From Flintibacter muris (GTDB lineage: Bacteria; Bacillota; Clostridia; Oscillospirales; Oscillospiraceae): DNA of 64,000 bases. The position numbers were made by a program, and so were the translations under genes. Below are positions 25,684 to 34,458 of the stretch, one piece after another. Position 1 is the first letter of the stretch, and each line of letters starts with the position of its first letter. A model generated the notes under the pieces. It saw nothing but the letters and a program-made list of their open reading frames with translations. It was not told where the DNA came from and searched no databases. The stretch spans positions 1 to 64,000 of the forward strand of contig NZ_CALPCP010000019.1 in the NCBI RefSeq assembly GCF_943192995.1, written 5' to 3'.

Positions 25684-28158
25684 TCATGCCTTCGTCCCCG
25701 CCACTTCATCAGGCCGTGTTGTAAGTACGCTGTACAGCAGGGTATCCTTCGGAAAATGATCGACAAAGGGGATAATCACATTCCCGAAGAACAGAAGCCC
25801 CTCGCCGGGGCCGGAATGGGTCACATAGGAAAGCTGGTGCGGGGAAATCCCCAGCTGCTTCGCCAGAATCTGCCGGTCCCCCTGGGCCTGGTTCAGCATG
25901 TAGATAAAATCCGAGTTCTCAAAGATATTCTCGATCTCACGGGAGGCCAGCAGGTCCTTCACGTTCTGCGTCAGGCCGCTCGGTATGCCGCCCCATTTCC
26001 TGAACCGTTTCCAGATTTCCACGCTGAAACTTCCGGTCTGGCCTTTCAGAAGGAGATGGAATTCGTCAACATAGAACCAGGTCGTCTTATGCTTGGAGCG
26101 GTTGGCCGTGACACGGTTCCACACGGCGTCCTGCATAATCAAAAGGCCGATCTCTTTCAGGGCCTTGCCCAGAGACTTTAACTGGAAGCAGAGTACCCGG
26201 TGGTTGTTCATATCAATGTTGGACCTGTGATTGAATACATTCAGGGAGCCGTTCACGTAGATTTCCAGCGCCGTGGCGATATTCTGCGCCTCCGGCTCGG
26301 ACTGTTTCAAAAGCAGCCCGTACAGGTCTCCCAGGACCGGCATATTCTCCGGGCGCGGGTCCTGCAGGTAATCCCGGTACACCAGCCTTGTGCAGCGGTC
26401 AATGATGGTCCTCTCAATCGGGGAAAGCCCCTCCTTGCCGCCGATCACCAGGTCGCACAGGGACAGGATAAAATCGCTTTTCAGCGTGATGGGGTTTTCA
26501 TCATCCGAATAGTCCAGGTTAATGTCCATCGGATTGATATAGTTGGTGGAAGTCGGGGAAATGTCAATGACCTGCCCCTGGGAGCCGAACTGCTGTACTA
26601 AAGGCCCGTACTCATTTTCCGGGTCTGCAATGATGATGTCATCCTCCGTTAAAAGGAACACATTGACGATCTCACGCTTTGCCGAGAAAGACTTGCCGCT
26701 GCCCGGCGTGCCTAAGAACAGGCCGTTGGGGTTCTTTAAGTTCTTGCGGTTCGCCATGATCAGGTTGTTGCTTAAAGCGTTCAGGCCATAATAAAGCGCC
26801 TCGCCCTCCTGGAACAGCTCGCAGGTCGTGAACGGCACGAAAATGGCGGTGCTGCTGGTCGTAAGCCCACGCTCAATCTCAATCTGGTTCAACCCTAAGG
26901 CAAGAGAGGACATAAGGCCTTGTTCCTGCTGGAAGTCCAGACGTTTCAGGGCACAGTTATATTTCTGCGCAATACCGGAAGCAGAAAGGATGTCATTGAA
27001 CAGCTTCTGCCGTTTGTGAGCGATATTCTCCACCAGCACCGTCACAAGAAACATGCGCTCATTCCGGCTCTGCAAATCCTGTAAAAGATTCTTTGCTTCT
27101 TCGCCGTAGGTGGCAAGGTCCGTAGGTATGATGTCCATGTCATACCCGGCGCGGACCGCTTTTTTCTGTTCCTCAATGGTCATTTTCTGCAAATCGGACA
27201 TCTTGCGCTTGATGTTCTTGATCGCCTGGGCCTGGTCGATAGACTGGATATGCAGGTTTACTGTCACGGCATCGTCCAGGTCAAGCAGCTCCGCAAGCAG
27301 CCGGTCCGTCAGCTCCGGCGCTAAAATCTGCAAAAAGGACGCCGCCCCGGAATGGTCGGCTACCCGGAAGGTCTTTCCGTCATTCGAGAAGGACAGGCCG
27401 GAGGGCGCAATAAAATCTTTTGTGGACAGCCCGGTTTTCGGCAGGTCCGCCCAGGTAAAATGAAACTTTTCCTGCCCGTCTGGGTGGAGCTGGCTGTGAA
27501 GGAGCTCCAGGCGTTCCAGCCCGTCTAATGGCTTTGCCTGGGCTCCCAGGGCCTTGAAATTCGCCAGCACGTCGGCCTCGATCCGCTCCAGGCGCATCTT
27601 CGCGGTGCGAAGGTCGTCAGCCTCAATGCCAAAAGTGATATATTTCCGCTTGGTAAGACCGTTGTTGCCTTTTTGGAGCTGACCTTTCAGCATATCCCCA
27701 TACTCCCTGCGGATTCCGTCATATTCGTCGCCACGGATGGGGATGTCAATACTGCGGGCGAAATCCTGCATGTTGGCCCGCTGGTTGACAAAGGTAAGCT
27801 GCACACGGATCGAAGCGTCAAAATAATTGAGGAAATCACAGTAGCCCTCAAAAATCTGCGCCTTGTCATCCGCCTGTGCGAGCTGGTAGTTAATGTCAAA
27901 AAACTGCACCGTCTTGGTGTAGAGCTTATCCGTCAGCCGGCAGATCCCATCCCGGTACATTTCCTTATAGGGAATGCTCTGCTGGACCGTCTGCGGGGCG
28001 TCCGATTTAAGCCCACTGAAAAAGCCGCCTTTCCTGGACGGCTTTATGCGGGAAGCATTACGCCCGCCTGTTTTTGCGTCTGCCCTGGCCTTTTTTGCCT
28101 GCCTGATGTTTCTTTGCAGGCGCTTTTCCTGGGCCTCCTGCTGTCTGGTTTTTGGCAA
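25684..28158 (-). CDS. VirB4-like conjugation ATPase
   Basis: The 824-residue protein has an N-terminal VirB4/CagE-type domain and a C-terminal ATPase domain with Walker A GTPGSGKSFSAKRE, Walker B TTWFYVDEFHLLL, and later GIPSGLTQNVKDLL and ENSDFIYMLNQAQGDRQ, as in clostridial VirB4s. It powers assembly and work of the type IV secretion channel at the inner membrane face. The reading frame starts at a TTG nine bases after GGAGG and overlaps the PrgI gene by 101 bases in another frame. An internal start such as MYRDG would be shorter, but the basic N-terminus is typical of the family. Confidence 0.93.
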   Translation of the reverse strand: MPKTRQQEAQEKRLQRNIRQAKKARADAKTGGRNASRIKPSRKGGFFSGLKSDAPQTVQQSIPYKEMYRDGICRLTDKLYTKTVQFFDINYQLAQADDKAQIFEGYCDFLNYFDASIRVQLTFVNQRANMQDFARSIDIPIRGDEYDGIRREYGDMLKGQLQKGNNGLTKRKYITFGIEADDLRTAKMRLERIEADVLANFKALGAQAKPLDGLERLELLHSQLHPDGQEKFHFTWADLPKTGLSTKDFIAPSGLSFSNDGKTFRVADHSGAASFLQILAPELTDRLLAELLDLDDAVTVNLHIQSIDQAQAIKNIKRKMSDLQKMTIEEQKKAVRAGYDMDIIPTDLATYGEEAKNLLQDLQSRNERMFLVTVLVENIAHKRQKLFNDILSASGIAQKYNCALKRLDFQQEQGLMSSLALGLNQIEIERGLTTSSTAIFVPFTTCELFQEGEALYYGLNALSNNLIMANRKNLKNPNGLFLGTPGSGKSFSAKREIVNVFLLTEDDIIIADPENEYGPLVQQFGSQGQVIDISPTSTNYINPMDINLDYSDDENPITLKSDFILSLCDLVIGGKEGLSPIERTIIDRCTRLVYRDYLQDPRPENMPVLGDLYGLLLKQSEPEAQNIATALEIYVNGSLNVFNHRSNIDMNNHRVLCFQLKSLGKALKEIGLLIMQDAVWNRVTANRSKHKTTWFYVDEFHLLLKGQTGSFSVEIWKRFRKWGGIPSGLTQNVKDLLASREIENIFENSDFIYMLNQAQGDRQILAKQLGISPHQLSYVTHSGPGEGLLFFGNVIIPFVDHFPKDTLLYSVLTTRPDEVAGTKA

Positions 28159-28492
28159 TCCTCATAACCTCCTTCTCTGACATGGATTTATACAAATTTT
28201 CCGTCCGGTATGGCCGTTTCTTCGGCCAGAGCTTATAGCGGAGCCTGTTTTTCAGAAGTTTCTCCGCCGGCTGCCCATCCCGCTCATACATGGCGAAAAA
28301 GAAAAAGGGCATCATAAGCCCGATCATCATTAGCACCGCCGCCGAGTTACCGACAGCGCCGCGGGTAAGGAAGTATACCGGCAGCCCGACCAATGCGGCC
28401 AGGCTGAAACAGATAAGCTGGCGCTTCGTCAGGTTGAACGCCAGCTTGGTCTTGACTTTCGTTAAGTCTTTGGGTACGGGTACATAAGGCAT
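28058..28492 (-). CDS. prgI: PrgI-family membrane protein
   Basis: This 144-residue protein begins MPYVPVPKDLTKVKTKLAFN. It has two membrane helices (about residues 27-45 and 50-70), then a basic C-terminus (KKHQAGKKGQGRRKNRRA). PrgI/TcpE-like proteins are the VirB3 equivalents in Gram-positive conjugation systems and sit next to VirB4 in gene order and in the complex. The last 100 bases overlap the VirB4 start. The match and the context are both clear. Confidence 0.88.
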   Translation of the reverse strand: MPYVPVPKDLTKVKTKLAFNLTKRQLICFSLAALVGLPVYFLTRGAVGNSAAVLMMIGLMMPFFFFAMYERDGQPAEKLLKNRLRYKLWPKKRPYRTENLYKSMSEKEVMRIAKNQTAGGPGKAPAKKHQAGKKGQGRRKNRRA

Positions 28493-28520
28493 GTAAATTC
28501 ACCTCCATTCATGCTGTATC

Positions 28521-29078
28521 TCACTGGTTTTGTTCCTGCATCGTGACCGTGGATTCCACCTCATTGCCCCACACATCCCAGCCGGGGGTCTGCTGCCTTG
28601 CAAAAAGCTCTATCCTGGGCTGGTCGCCCATGAGCTTCACAATCTTATCCCGTACCTCGTCCGGCTTCTTGCTGTGCTGCTCAATATGGGAGATTACAAA
28701 CTGGTGGATTCCCGCGCACTGGCGTTTCGGGCGCCCGCGTGTCGCCAGAAGGCATACCTCCGCATTAGAGCGGGTCCAGAACCCCATCCCGTAAAACCAG
28801 GAATCTGCTTTCCGGTTCTGTTTGAGCCAGAGGAAAGCCAGCGTCTTATATTTGAACCCCCATGCTTCGATCACCCGGAACGCCTCATTAAGCTGTGGGA
28901 AGGTGGCCCATAGGAAAAGCGCACTGTCTTTGGCCGCAAGGTCTGCAACCGGCAGCGCGCATATTTCTTCCATGCTCATGGTGGGGTAGTGCTTTTCGGC
29001 CACCCCATTTCCGCGTTTCATATCATAGCGCCAGGGCGGGTCCGCGTACACGATGCCATATTTTCCGGCCTCCGCCAT
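28521..29078 (-). CDS. MT-A70-type adenine-N6 methyltransferase
   Basis: The 185-residue protein carries the MT-A70 catalytic motif DPPW in YGIVYADPPWRYDMKRG. Later motifs are MEEICALPVADLA, ALFLWATFPQ, FLWLKQNRKAD and 'GFWTRSNAEVCLLATRGRP'. It transfers a methyl group from S-adenosylmethionine to adenine, most likely in DNA. It lies within the mating-pore operon between PrgI and the SpoVG-like gene, starting on the last base of the latter. Stand-alone MT-A70 enzymes on conjugative elements probably protect the DNA from recipient restriction (inference). No endonuclease gene is adjacent. Confidence 0.9.
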   Translation of the reverse strand: MAEAGKYGIVYADPPWRYDMKRGNGVAEKHYPTMSMEEICALPVADLAAKDSALFLWATFPQLNEAFRVIEAWGFKYKTLAFLWLKQNRKADSWFYGMGFWTRSNAEVCLLATRGRPKRQCAGIHQFVISHIEQHSKKPDEVRDKIVKLMGDQPRIELFARQQTPGWDVWGNEVESTVTMQEQNQ

Positions 29079-29521
29079 TACCGGGCCTGCTCATTCTTGG
29101 CCGGGGCGGATTTTGCCGGGGGCGTCTTAACCTTGCCGGCATTTTCTTTCAGGGCGCCGGCCAGGGAAGGCTTCTCCGCCGCTCCCTTTGTCGCTTCAAG
29201 GGTGGCCTGCAGGTTTTCAATCGCCTGGCCGTACCCTCCGATCAGGGCGTCATTAAGCTGCCTGCGGAAATCCGCCGTCACCGGCCAGCAGACATCCCTC
29301 CATTTTCCCTGCTTATCCTGGGTGGAGGGCATATTGACGTACAGGCCGTTCTCGCCGGAGCAGATACGGAAGCCGTCGATCTTGAAACAGTCCCCAATCG
29401 TCACATTGGCGAAAGCCAGAAGGTTCCCCATCGGGGCAATCGGGCGTACCGTTACATCCAGCTTCAAGCCCTCGCCCGCCTGGGCCTCCGGCTGCATGGT
29501 TTCATGGTTGGTCTTACTCAT
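29078..29521 (-). CDS. SpoVG-like protein with KPSL tail
   Basis: Residues about 18-95 match the SpoVG fold: LDVTVRPIAPMGNLLAFANV, 'TIGDCFKIDGFRICSGENGL', then YVNMPSTQDKQGKWRDVCWP. SpoVG proteins bind nucleic acids and regulate genes. Here the domain is followed by a helix and the element's tail, KPSLAGALKENAGKVKTPP, ending NEQAR, which host SpoVG proteins lack. It sits between the VirB6-like and MT-A70 genes. The fusion of a nucleic-acid-binding domain to the shared tail is one of the better hints that the tail is a portable module. Confidence 0.85.
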   Translation of the reverse strand: MSKTNHETMQPEAQAGEGLKLDVTVRPIAPMGNLLAFANVTIGDCFKIDGFRICSGENGLYVNMPSTQDKQGKWRDVCWPVTADFRRQLNDALIGGYGQAIENLQATLEATKGAAEKPSLAGALKENAGKVKTPPAKSAPAKNEQAR

Positions 29522-29563
29522 ATAAAAAAATCCTCCTTCTTGTTAAAATAGGTCGGTTACACA

Positions 29564-30427
29564 CTAATGCGAGTTAAAAATACTTTTGGATAGCGAGCCT
29601 GTCTTAAACAGGGCAAAGGCCAGCAGGACCGTATAGCCTGCCGTGCCCCAGATCGCGCCGTGGATGTCGCCGGAAGAAGGGATTGACTGGACCAGCGCCG
29701 CATAGATCGCGACGCAGACCATAATCAAAAACCCCTGGAAACCCAAAGCAAACAGGGAACGCAGGTAATTCGTCCCCATCTGCCCCCATTCACGGTTTGC
29801 CATTGTGGAAAACGGTATGGGTGCCAGGCTGACCGTGAGATATATTTCAATCATGCGGCCATACACAATGACAAAGATCACGATGGACAACACCCACATG
29901 CACAGGTTGATAATGTTGGTCTCCAGCCACAGGCCGATCAGTTCCCACATCCCCATTGCTTCAAGCTGCGTCTCCAGGTCGGCCAGCGCAGCGGTAACAT
30001 CCATGCTCCCGTTTATCACGCCGGAACTTTGATTCACCACATGCTGGGCGACGTCAAACACCGCCATGACGATGGTAAAGCAGTTGGTGAGCAGGTATGT
30101 GGCAACAAAGGTTTTGAAAATCCACTTGAAGATGTTGAACGTATCAAAATCGTGCATGTTGTTCTTTTCGAGGATCATCTGGATCAATTCATAGACAAGA
30201 ACAAAAGTCAGGATGATTCCCGCAATGGGAATGACGACGGTTTCAGAAAGATTCTGGATCATGCTGAACACGCCGCCATTCCACCCCTGCGGTGTCTGGC
30301 CTACCTGTGAGGCCACATCCGAGACCTGGCTGTTGACGGACTCAAAGATACTGGTGTATTGTCCTGTGATCGCTTCAATCAAGCCCTCTTTAATCCAGTC
30401 TGTTATCCATTCAAACAGACTGCCCAT
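29564..30427 (-). CDS. VirB6/TrbL-like conjugation channel protein
   Basis: This 287-residue polytopic membrane protein has about six helices (for example ETVVIPIAGIILTFVLVYEL, FVATYLLTNCFTIVMAVFDV and INLCMWVLSIVIFVIVYGRM). The conserved 'YLTVSLAPIPFSTMANREWG' loop and a Gly/Phe-rich helix (LFALGFQGFLIMVCVAIYAA) follow. This is the VirB6-equivalent pattern of Gram-positive conjugative transposons. It forms part of the inner membrane channel. The intron-split Maff2 gene is directly upstream, six bases away. Confidence 0.88.
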   Translation of the reverse strand: MGSLFEWITDWIKEGLIEAITGQYTSIFESVNSQVSDVASQVGQTPQGWNGGVFSMIQNLSETVVIPIAGIILTFVLVYELIQMILEKNNMHDFDTFNIFKWIFKTFVATYLLTNCFTIVMAVFDVAQHVVNQSSGVINGSMDVTAALADLETQLEAMGMWELIGLWLETNIINLCMWVLSIVIFVIVYGRMIEIYLTVSLAPIPFSTMANREWGQMGTNYLRSLFALGFQGFLIMVCVAIYAALVQSIPSSGDIHGAIWGTAGYTVLLAFALFKTGSLSKSIFNSH

Positions 30428-30433
30428 CGGCTA

Positions 30434-31046
30434 TTAACCGAACAGGCCGGAGAGCAGCGGGATCAGCGTGGCACCCACCAGCGCAATACCTCCGCCAGCC
30501 ATAAGCTGTTTCATCCGTTTTTGTTCACACCGGGTCGCTGCCCCGGCGCGGCCCCACTTCATAAAGAAGCGGACACCCCATGCTTTCACATGGGCGCAGA
30601 CTATATCTTCACCCGCATGGAGCGGGGCAGGCTGCTTCGGGCCGCTCGGCCCTACTCCTGCAAAGGATAGTCGTTGAACCTTCCCCTGTTCGGGGCTTGG
30701 CTGCTGATCGCCCATTGTCCCGGCGTTTAGGTTCGCACCCTGCGCCATCCGTGCGTTTTTTTCTGCTTTCGCCACCGTCACATCCGGGCATGTTTCATCC
30801 CCATGTTTTGGTACGCACGGCTTTAGGGGTTTCCAGCAATTCAGCCTGTTGCCGTATGGACTTCCACCATACGCTGCACGGCAATTACTTGTCCGTGGAG
30901 GGCGTAGCTTACCCCTGCGACTTGGCTCCGGGATTGTCATTGCCGTAACCTTCCAGAAGGTTGATGACGCCCCATGCACCGAGGCCGGCGCCCAGAGCAA
31001 TCACCAGAATTTTCAAAGTATCAATCGCACTTGCAAAAAAAGCCAT
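30434..31046 (-). CDS. Maff2-family membrane peptide, split by a group I intron
   Basis: Exon 1 (30912-31046) encodes 45 residues starting MAFFASAIDTLKILVIALGA and ending GNDNPGAKSQG. Exon 2 (30434-30514) encodes MKQLMAGGGIALVGATLIPL and a short end. Joined, they give a 71-residue Maff2 protein with two hydrophobic helices, the usual size and order for this VirB2-like/small channel family. Between them exon 1 hits TAA at once. About 400 bases of structured RNA intervene (see intron). GGAGG eight bases before the ATG fixes the start. VirD4 upstream and VirB6 downstream are the normal neighbours. Confidence 0.85.
30515..30911 (-). ncRNA. Group I intron within the Maff2 gene
   Basis: On the minus strand the insert has the conserved core of group I ribozymes: AATTGCTGGAAACCCC (P3/P4), GCAGCCAAGCCCC (P6/J6-7), GGTTCAACGACTATCC (P7/P3) and AAGATATAGTC (P7 3' strand). 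GC-rich stem pairs (CGGCCCG, CCCGCTCCATGCGGG) lie between them. Exon 1 ends CAGGGGU, which can pair with GCCCU inside the intron as P1 with the usual U-G pair. About 397 bases, no homing endonuclease. Exact splice points are uncertain: in-frame joining wants a cut after GGG, while the P1 rule would put it after the next U. Confidence 0.85.
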
Positions 31047-31111
31047 ATAAAAGTCCTCCTTTAATTTGAATAATCTTGATTTTGTGGTATGGCCGTATCT
31101 GGCCGGAAACG

Positions 31112-31158
31112 AAAAAACGCCCCAGTGCTTTAAGAAAATCTGCATAAAGCACTGGGGC
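31112..31158 (-). terminator. Strong hairpin terminator between VirD4 and Maff2
   Basis: Minus strand: a perfect 14-bp stem GCCCCAGTGCTTTA / TAAAGCACTGGGGC followed by GTTTTTTCG. It lies inside the transfer operon, 66 bases ahead of the Maff2 start, so it must be read through or there is a promoter after it. Confidence 0.8.
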
Positions 31159-31288
31159 GGCATAGTCCAGGATCATCCTGGAAAGGTATACAGTTGTCAG
31201 GGAGGGGCGCGAATCCTCAATAGAACCTCCTTTCCGGTGAAAAGAAAAAGCCCACCAAAGCCAGAGACTTTAACAGGCAGCTACATCA

Positions 31289-33133
31289 TTATACAGCCGG
31301 CGCCTCCAAATCCTCCGCCGTGACCTCATAATTGCGGTACAGCTCCCCAGGGCTGACGGGCAGCCTGGTTGAGAGGAATTTTTCAATGTCAAAAGCATTT
31401 TTAGGGGCATAATCAGACAGGTATTTATAGTTCGGGTGTTTCGTAATATCATATTTGCGGGAGAGGAAGGGCCGGACGCCCCTGATCTGCAGGAGGCATT
31501 TCCCTCCGTCCATCACGGCCAGTTCGTCCATCGACATCAAATCCTTTCCCAATTTCTGAAAATTCTGTCCGTGGGATTCCTGGCTGCCTTTGGTGACGCT
31601 GGTGTTATACATATCGATGGTCTCTTTTCCCAGCAGGGAATTCCAGCTTTTCAGCGTGGTTTCCTCCTTGCCTCCCAGGAAAAGGGAAGCGTCACAATTC
31701 CCGATGATGGTGTCCATGTTGTCCTTATAAAGCGCCTTTAACTGGCTCTGCGCCTGCAGGACCAAACAGGCCGAAATCTCCCTGGAACGGATCGTCGCCA
31801 TCAGCTTTTCCAGGTTCGGAATCTGCCCGATATTGGCGGCCTCGTCGATCAGGCACCGCACATGTACCGGCAGCCTGCCGCCATACTTGTCATCGGCACG
31901 CTCGCACAGCAGATTGAACAGCTGCGTATAGGCCATGCTGACAAGGAAATTGAACGTCGCATCCGTATCGCTGATGATAAAGAACAGCGCCGTTTTCCTG
32001 TCCCCGACCAGGTCAAGCTCCAGCTCGTCATACATGGTGATCTCCCGGACCTCCTTAATATCGAATGGCGCCAGTCTGGCGCCGCAGCTAATAAGTATGC
32101 TTTTCGCTGTCTTGCCCGCCGCTAATTTATATTTCTTATACTGGCGGAGGGCGAAGTGGTCCGGGTCTTTCTGCTCCAGCGCATCAAAGAGAAGGTCAAC
32201 GGCATTTTTGAAACTTTCGTCATCCTCCCGGACCTCCATAGCGTTTATCATTTCTACCAGGGTGGAAAAATTCTGCTCGTTTGTCGGGGCCTCATAATAG
32301 ATATAGCCGATCAGCGCCGTATACAGCAGGGTCTCGGCCTTGACCCAAAAATCGTCGCCGGATTTCCCTTCCCCTTTGGTGTTTGCAATCAGCACCGTTA
32401 CCAGTTTCAGAATGTCCTTCTCATTGTGGATGTAGGCAAAAGGGTTATAGTGCATACTTTTTGAAAAGTTGATCGTATTGAATACCTTGATCTTATAAGG
32501 CTCATACACGGTTTTCCCATTCTTTCCCCTGACCGGTTTTCCGTCCTTGTCCAGTTTCGGAGTACCGCGGCTTAACAGCTTTCCCACTTCGATTAAGACC
32601 GTGCCTTTCGGATCGGTGACGACATACGAACTATGGAGCTGCATGAGGTTGGGTTTTATAAAAAATCTCGTCTTGCCGGAGCCGGAACCGCCGACTACCA
32701 GCACATTTTTATTGCGGGCATGGGCCGGGTTCTTCGGCCTGCCGGACATCATAAGTCCCTCGGTCTGCGTCAGGATAATGTTGTTTTCCGGTTTCGGGTC
32801 CATGAAAGGGGCAATGTCTGTTTTGTTCCCCCAACGGGCAGAGCCGTACTCCACATCTTTGCGGTACCTTTTTGCATTTTTTCCTTTCACATATACCGCC
32901 AGCCGCACGATAGCCGCCCCGCATAATCCCGCCAGCCAGTCCAGTGCCGCACCCGGCCACATGCTTTGAAATGCCAGCGAGAAACCTTCGGACAATCCTA
33001 ACAATTTCTGTGAGGCGTCCGTTCCGGGGGCAAGGCGCACCGCCTCGCCCAGCTTCGCAAATACCAGAAGGAACAAAAGATAGGGCAGGTGGAGGATCAC
33101 CTGCTTTTTTAAGGCATCCGTGTCTATCTTCAT
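31289..33133 (-). CDS. VirD4-like coupling ATPase (TraG/TraD family)
   Basis: The 614-residue protein has two N-terminal membrane helices (about residues 12-30 and 55-78). The ATPase domain follows with Walker A VVGGSGSGKTRFFIKPN, Walker B CLIDEAANIGQI, and the conserved LQAQSQLKALYKDNMDTIIG and GKCLLQIRGVRPF. This is the CD1115-like VirD4 class of Clostridia. It receives the relaxase-DNA complex and hands it to the channel, so any protein with a transfer signal would also dock here. The start overlaps the PcfB stop by 4 bases, the normal PcfB-VirD4 pairing. Confidence 0.93.
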   Translation of the reverse strand: MKIDTDALKKQVILHLPYLLFLLVFAKLGEAVRLAPGTDASQKLLGLSEGFSLAFQSMWPGAALDWLAGLCGAAIVRLAVYVKGKNAKRYRKDVEYGSARWGNKTDIAPFMDPKPENNIILTQTEGLMMSGRPKNPAHARNKNVLVVGGSGSGKTRFFIKPNLMQLHSSYVVTDPKGTVLIEVGKLLSRGTPKLDKDGKPVRGKNGKTVYEPYKIKVFNTINFSKSMHYNPFAYIHNEKDILKLVTVLIANTKGEGKSGDDFWVKAETLLYTALIGYIYYEAPTNEQNFSTLVEMINAMEVREDDESFKNAVDLLFDALEQKDPDHFALRQYKKYKLAAGKTAKSILISCGARLAPFDIKEVREITMYDELELDLVGDRKTALFFIISDTDATFNFLVSMAYTQLFNLLCERADDKYGGRLPVHVRCLIDEAANIGQIPNLEKLMATIRSREISACLVLQAQSQLKALYKDNMDTIIGNCDASLFLGGKEETTLKSWNSLLGKETIDMYNTSVTKGSQESHGQNFQKLGKDLMSMDELAVMDGGKCLLQIRGVRPFLSRKYDITKHPNYKYLSDYAPKNAFDIEKFLSTRLPVSPGELYRNYEVTAEDLEAPAV

Positions 33134-33600
33134 CGTTCCGGCCCTCCGTGTTCCTTGTTCTTTACCCGGTCACGGCCAAGAGCCTGCGCCAGCTCCTTGA
33201 ATTTATGAAGCTGGGAGAGCAGCGACGGCCTGGCGCTCCGGGCAAGGTCTTTCTGGGTATATTCCTTAAAAGCTGCCGTCAGCGCGTCCGCCTGGTTCGC
33301 TTTGAAATAGACCGTCCATTTAGGCGGGTCAGTCCCCAGCTCTTTTTCAATATGGTATCGGACCTGGTGCTTCCTGGCGTACCGCTCAAAGGAGCGGATT
33401 CTGCCGGAGACTTCAATGGTGTTGGCTCCGGGGTCCTTACAGGTCAGCCGTTTCATGCTGTTCCTGCCGACTTTCGGGGTCGTGCGTTCCTGCTCCATCT
33501 TCTGGAGCACGGCGGCAATGGCAGAACGCAGCACCCGCCCGGACAGCTTCGCCGCCTGGATGGAGACCGATACGGTCCGCTGTTCCAAATCTTCCTGCAT
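33130..33600 (-). CDS. pcfB: PcfB-family protein with RPSL tail
   Basis: A start at MQEDLEQRTVSVSIQAAKLS fits GGAGG six bases upstream; 156 residues. The PcfB core includes 'LSGRVLRSAIAAVLQKMEQE' and 'TCKDPGANTIEVSGRIRSFE', followed by a C-terminal helix. PcfB, first described beside the coupling protein of pCF10, assists substrate recruitment to VirD4. The end is RPSLLSQLHKFKELAQALGR and closes GGPER, a version of the tail found on many proteins of this element. A tail on a protein that works at the coupling ATPase fits a docking role for the motif (inference). Confidence 0.85.
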   Translation of the reverse strand: MQEDLEQRTVSVSIQAAKLSGRVLRSAIAAVLQKMEQERTTPKVGRNSMKRLTCKDPGANTIEVSGRIRSFERYARKHQVRYHIEKELGTDPPKWTVYFKANQADALTAAFKEYTQKDLARSARPSLLSQLHKFKELAQALGRDRVKNKEHGGPER

Positions 33601-33651
33601 AAGCATCCTCCTTCCTGATAGAATCTGTAATTATAAATAGGAAATACCTGC

Positions 33652-34452
33652 TTAACGGGCGTCCCCGATCACCTGTTGGCGTGGGGCGTGCTCAAAGGCT
33701 TTTGCCGCCTGGTCCACCTGGATTTTCGCATGTTTCAAAAGCGTCTTAATGATGGTCGCCGGGTGGCTCTGTTCCTCTAAATGCGTCACCATATCCTTAC
33801 AGCCCTCCGGGAGATATTCAGCCATATCCTTACAGGCATCGTCCAGGTCACCCATGAAGCCCCAGCAGCTATCTGACAGCTCGCCGTTTTTGTAAAGCTC
33901 AAAGCCGTAGCACTCGCCCCGCAGGTAGGAATCATAAGCGGCCACTTCGCTGCGCATCAGATCCTCCGCCTTTTTCCGAATGGCGCCGGTCATTTTTTCG
34001 TTGCCAAACTCCTTTAGAGCATCCTCTTTGGAAACATAAATCCATCCGACCTGCCCGCTGTCCCAGGGGTCATTGAAACTCGTGGTCTGCATGGCAAGGC
34101 CGCTGTGGTCCATCAGATAGAGGGGCAGCGTAATGTATTTTTCGGAGATCACCTTCAGCATGGCGTCATCAACCGCCCGTTCCTCCGTCTTTGGTCCGTG
34201 CCGGAACCGGCTGCTCACAATGTTTACCATGTGTTCATAGCGTTTCAGCCCCGCTTCATCATGCCCCACGGTATCTAAATACATCTCCCGCAGGAAATCG
34301 TCTTTATCCATGTAATTGTGGCTGTCGCCCAGCGCATAGCGGGAATGGAAGCAGGCCATTGTCCCAAAATGCTCGTCTACCTCACGGGGAGAGATTAAAA
34401 TGTCGTCCGGCTGCACCATCAGCGCATACGGACCGTCAACCGCCATCAGCAT
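33652..34452 (-). CDS. Unknown ICE protein (266 aa), phage/plasmid-style
   Basis: The protein starts MLMAVDGPYALMVQPDDILI with 'SPREVDEHFGTMACFHSRYA' and LGDSHNYMDKDDF following. It then has 'MVTHLEEQSHPATIIKTLLK' near the end. It is a soluble acidic protein without the shared tail (it ends APRQQVIGDAR). I recognise the N-terminal 'P.E.D..GTM.C.H..Y.LGD' pattern from uncharacterised phage and mobile-element proteins but know no function. AGGAG lies ten bases before the ATG, overlapping the end of the upstream gene. It belongs to the polyvalent/unknown block between the replication genes and the mating pore. Confidence 0.6.
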   Translation of the reverse strand: MLMAVDGPYALMVQPDDILISPREVDEHFGTMACFHSRYALGDSHNYMDKDDFLREMYLDTVGHDEAGLKRYEHMVNIVSSRFRHGPKTEERAVDDAMLKVISEKYITLPLYLMDHSGLAMQTTSFNDPWDSGQVGWIYVSKEDALKEFGNEKMTGAIRKKAEDLMRSEVAAYDSYLRGECYGFELYKNGELSDSCWGFMGDLDDACKDMAEYLPEGCKDMVTHLEEQSHPATIIKTLLKHAKIQVDQAAKAFEHAPRQQVIGDAR

Positions 34453-34458
34453 AAGCCA

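Noticed and set aside
30515..30911. Group II intron or IS insertion in Maff2
   Set aside because: No domain V/VI-like end, no reverse transcriptase, no inverted ends or target duplication. The conserved strings are those of group I introns.
30434..31000. 188-codon protein ending in the Maff2 C-terminus
   Set aside because: Its first 160 codons translate the group I intron core, which is conserved as RNA. Only the last 26 codons are protein-coding.
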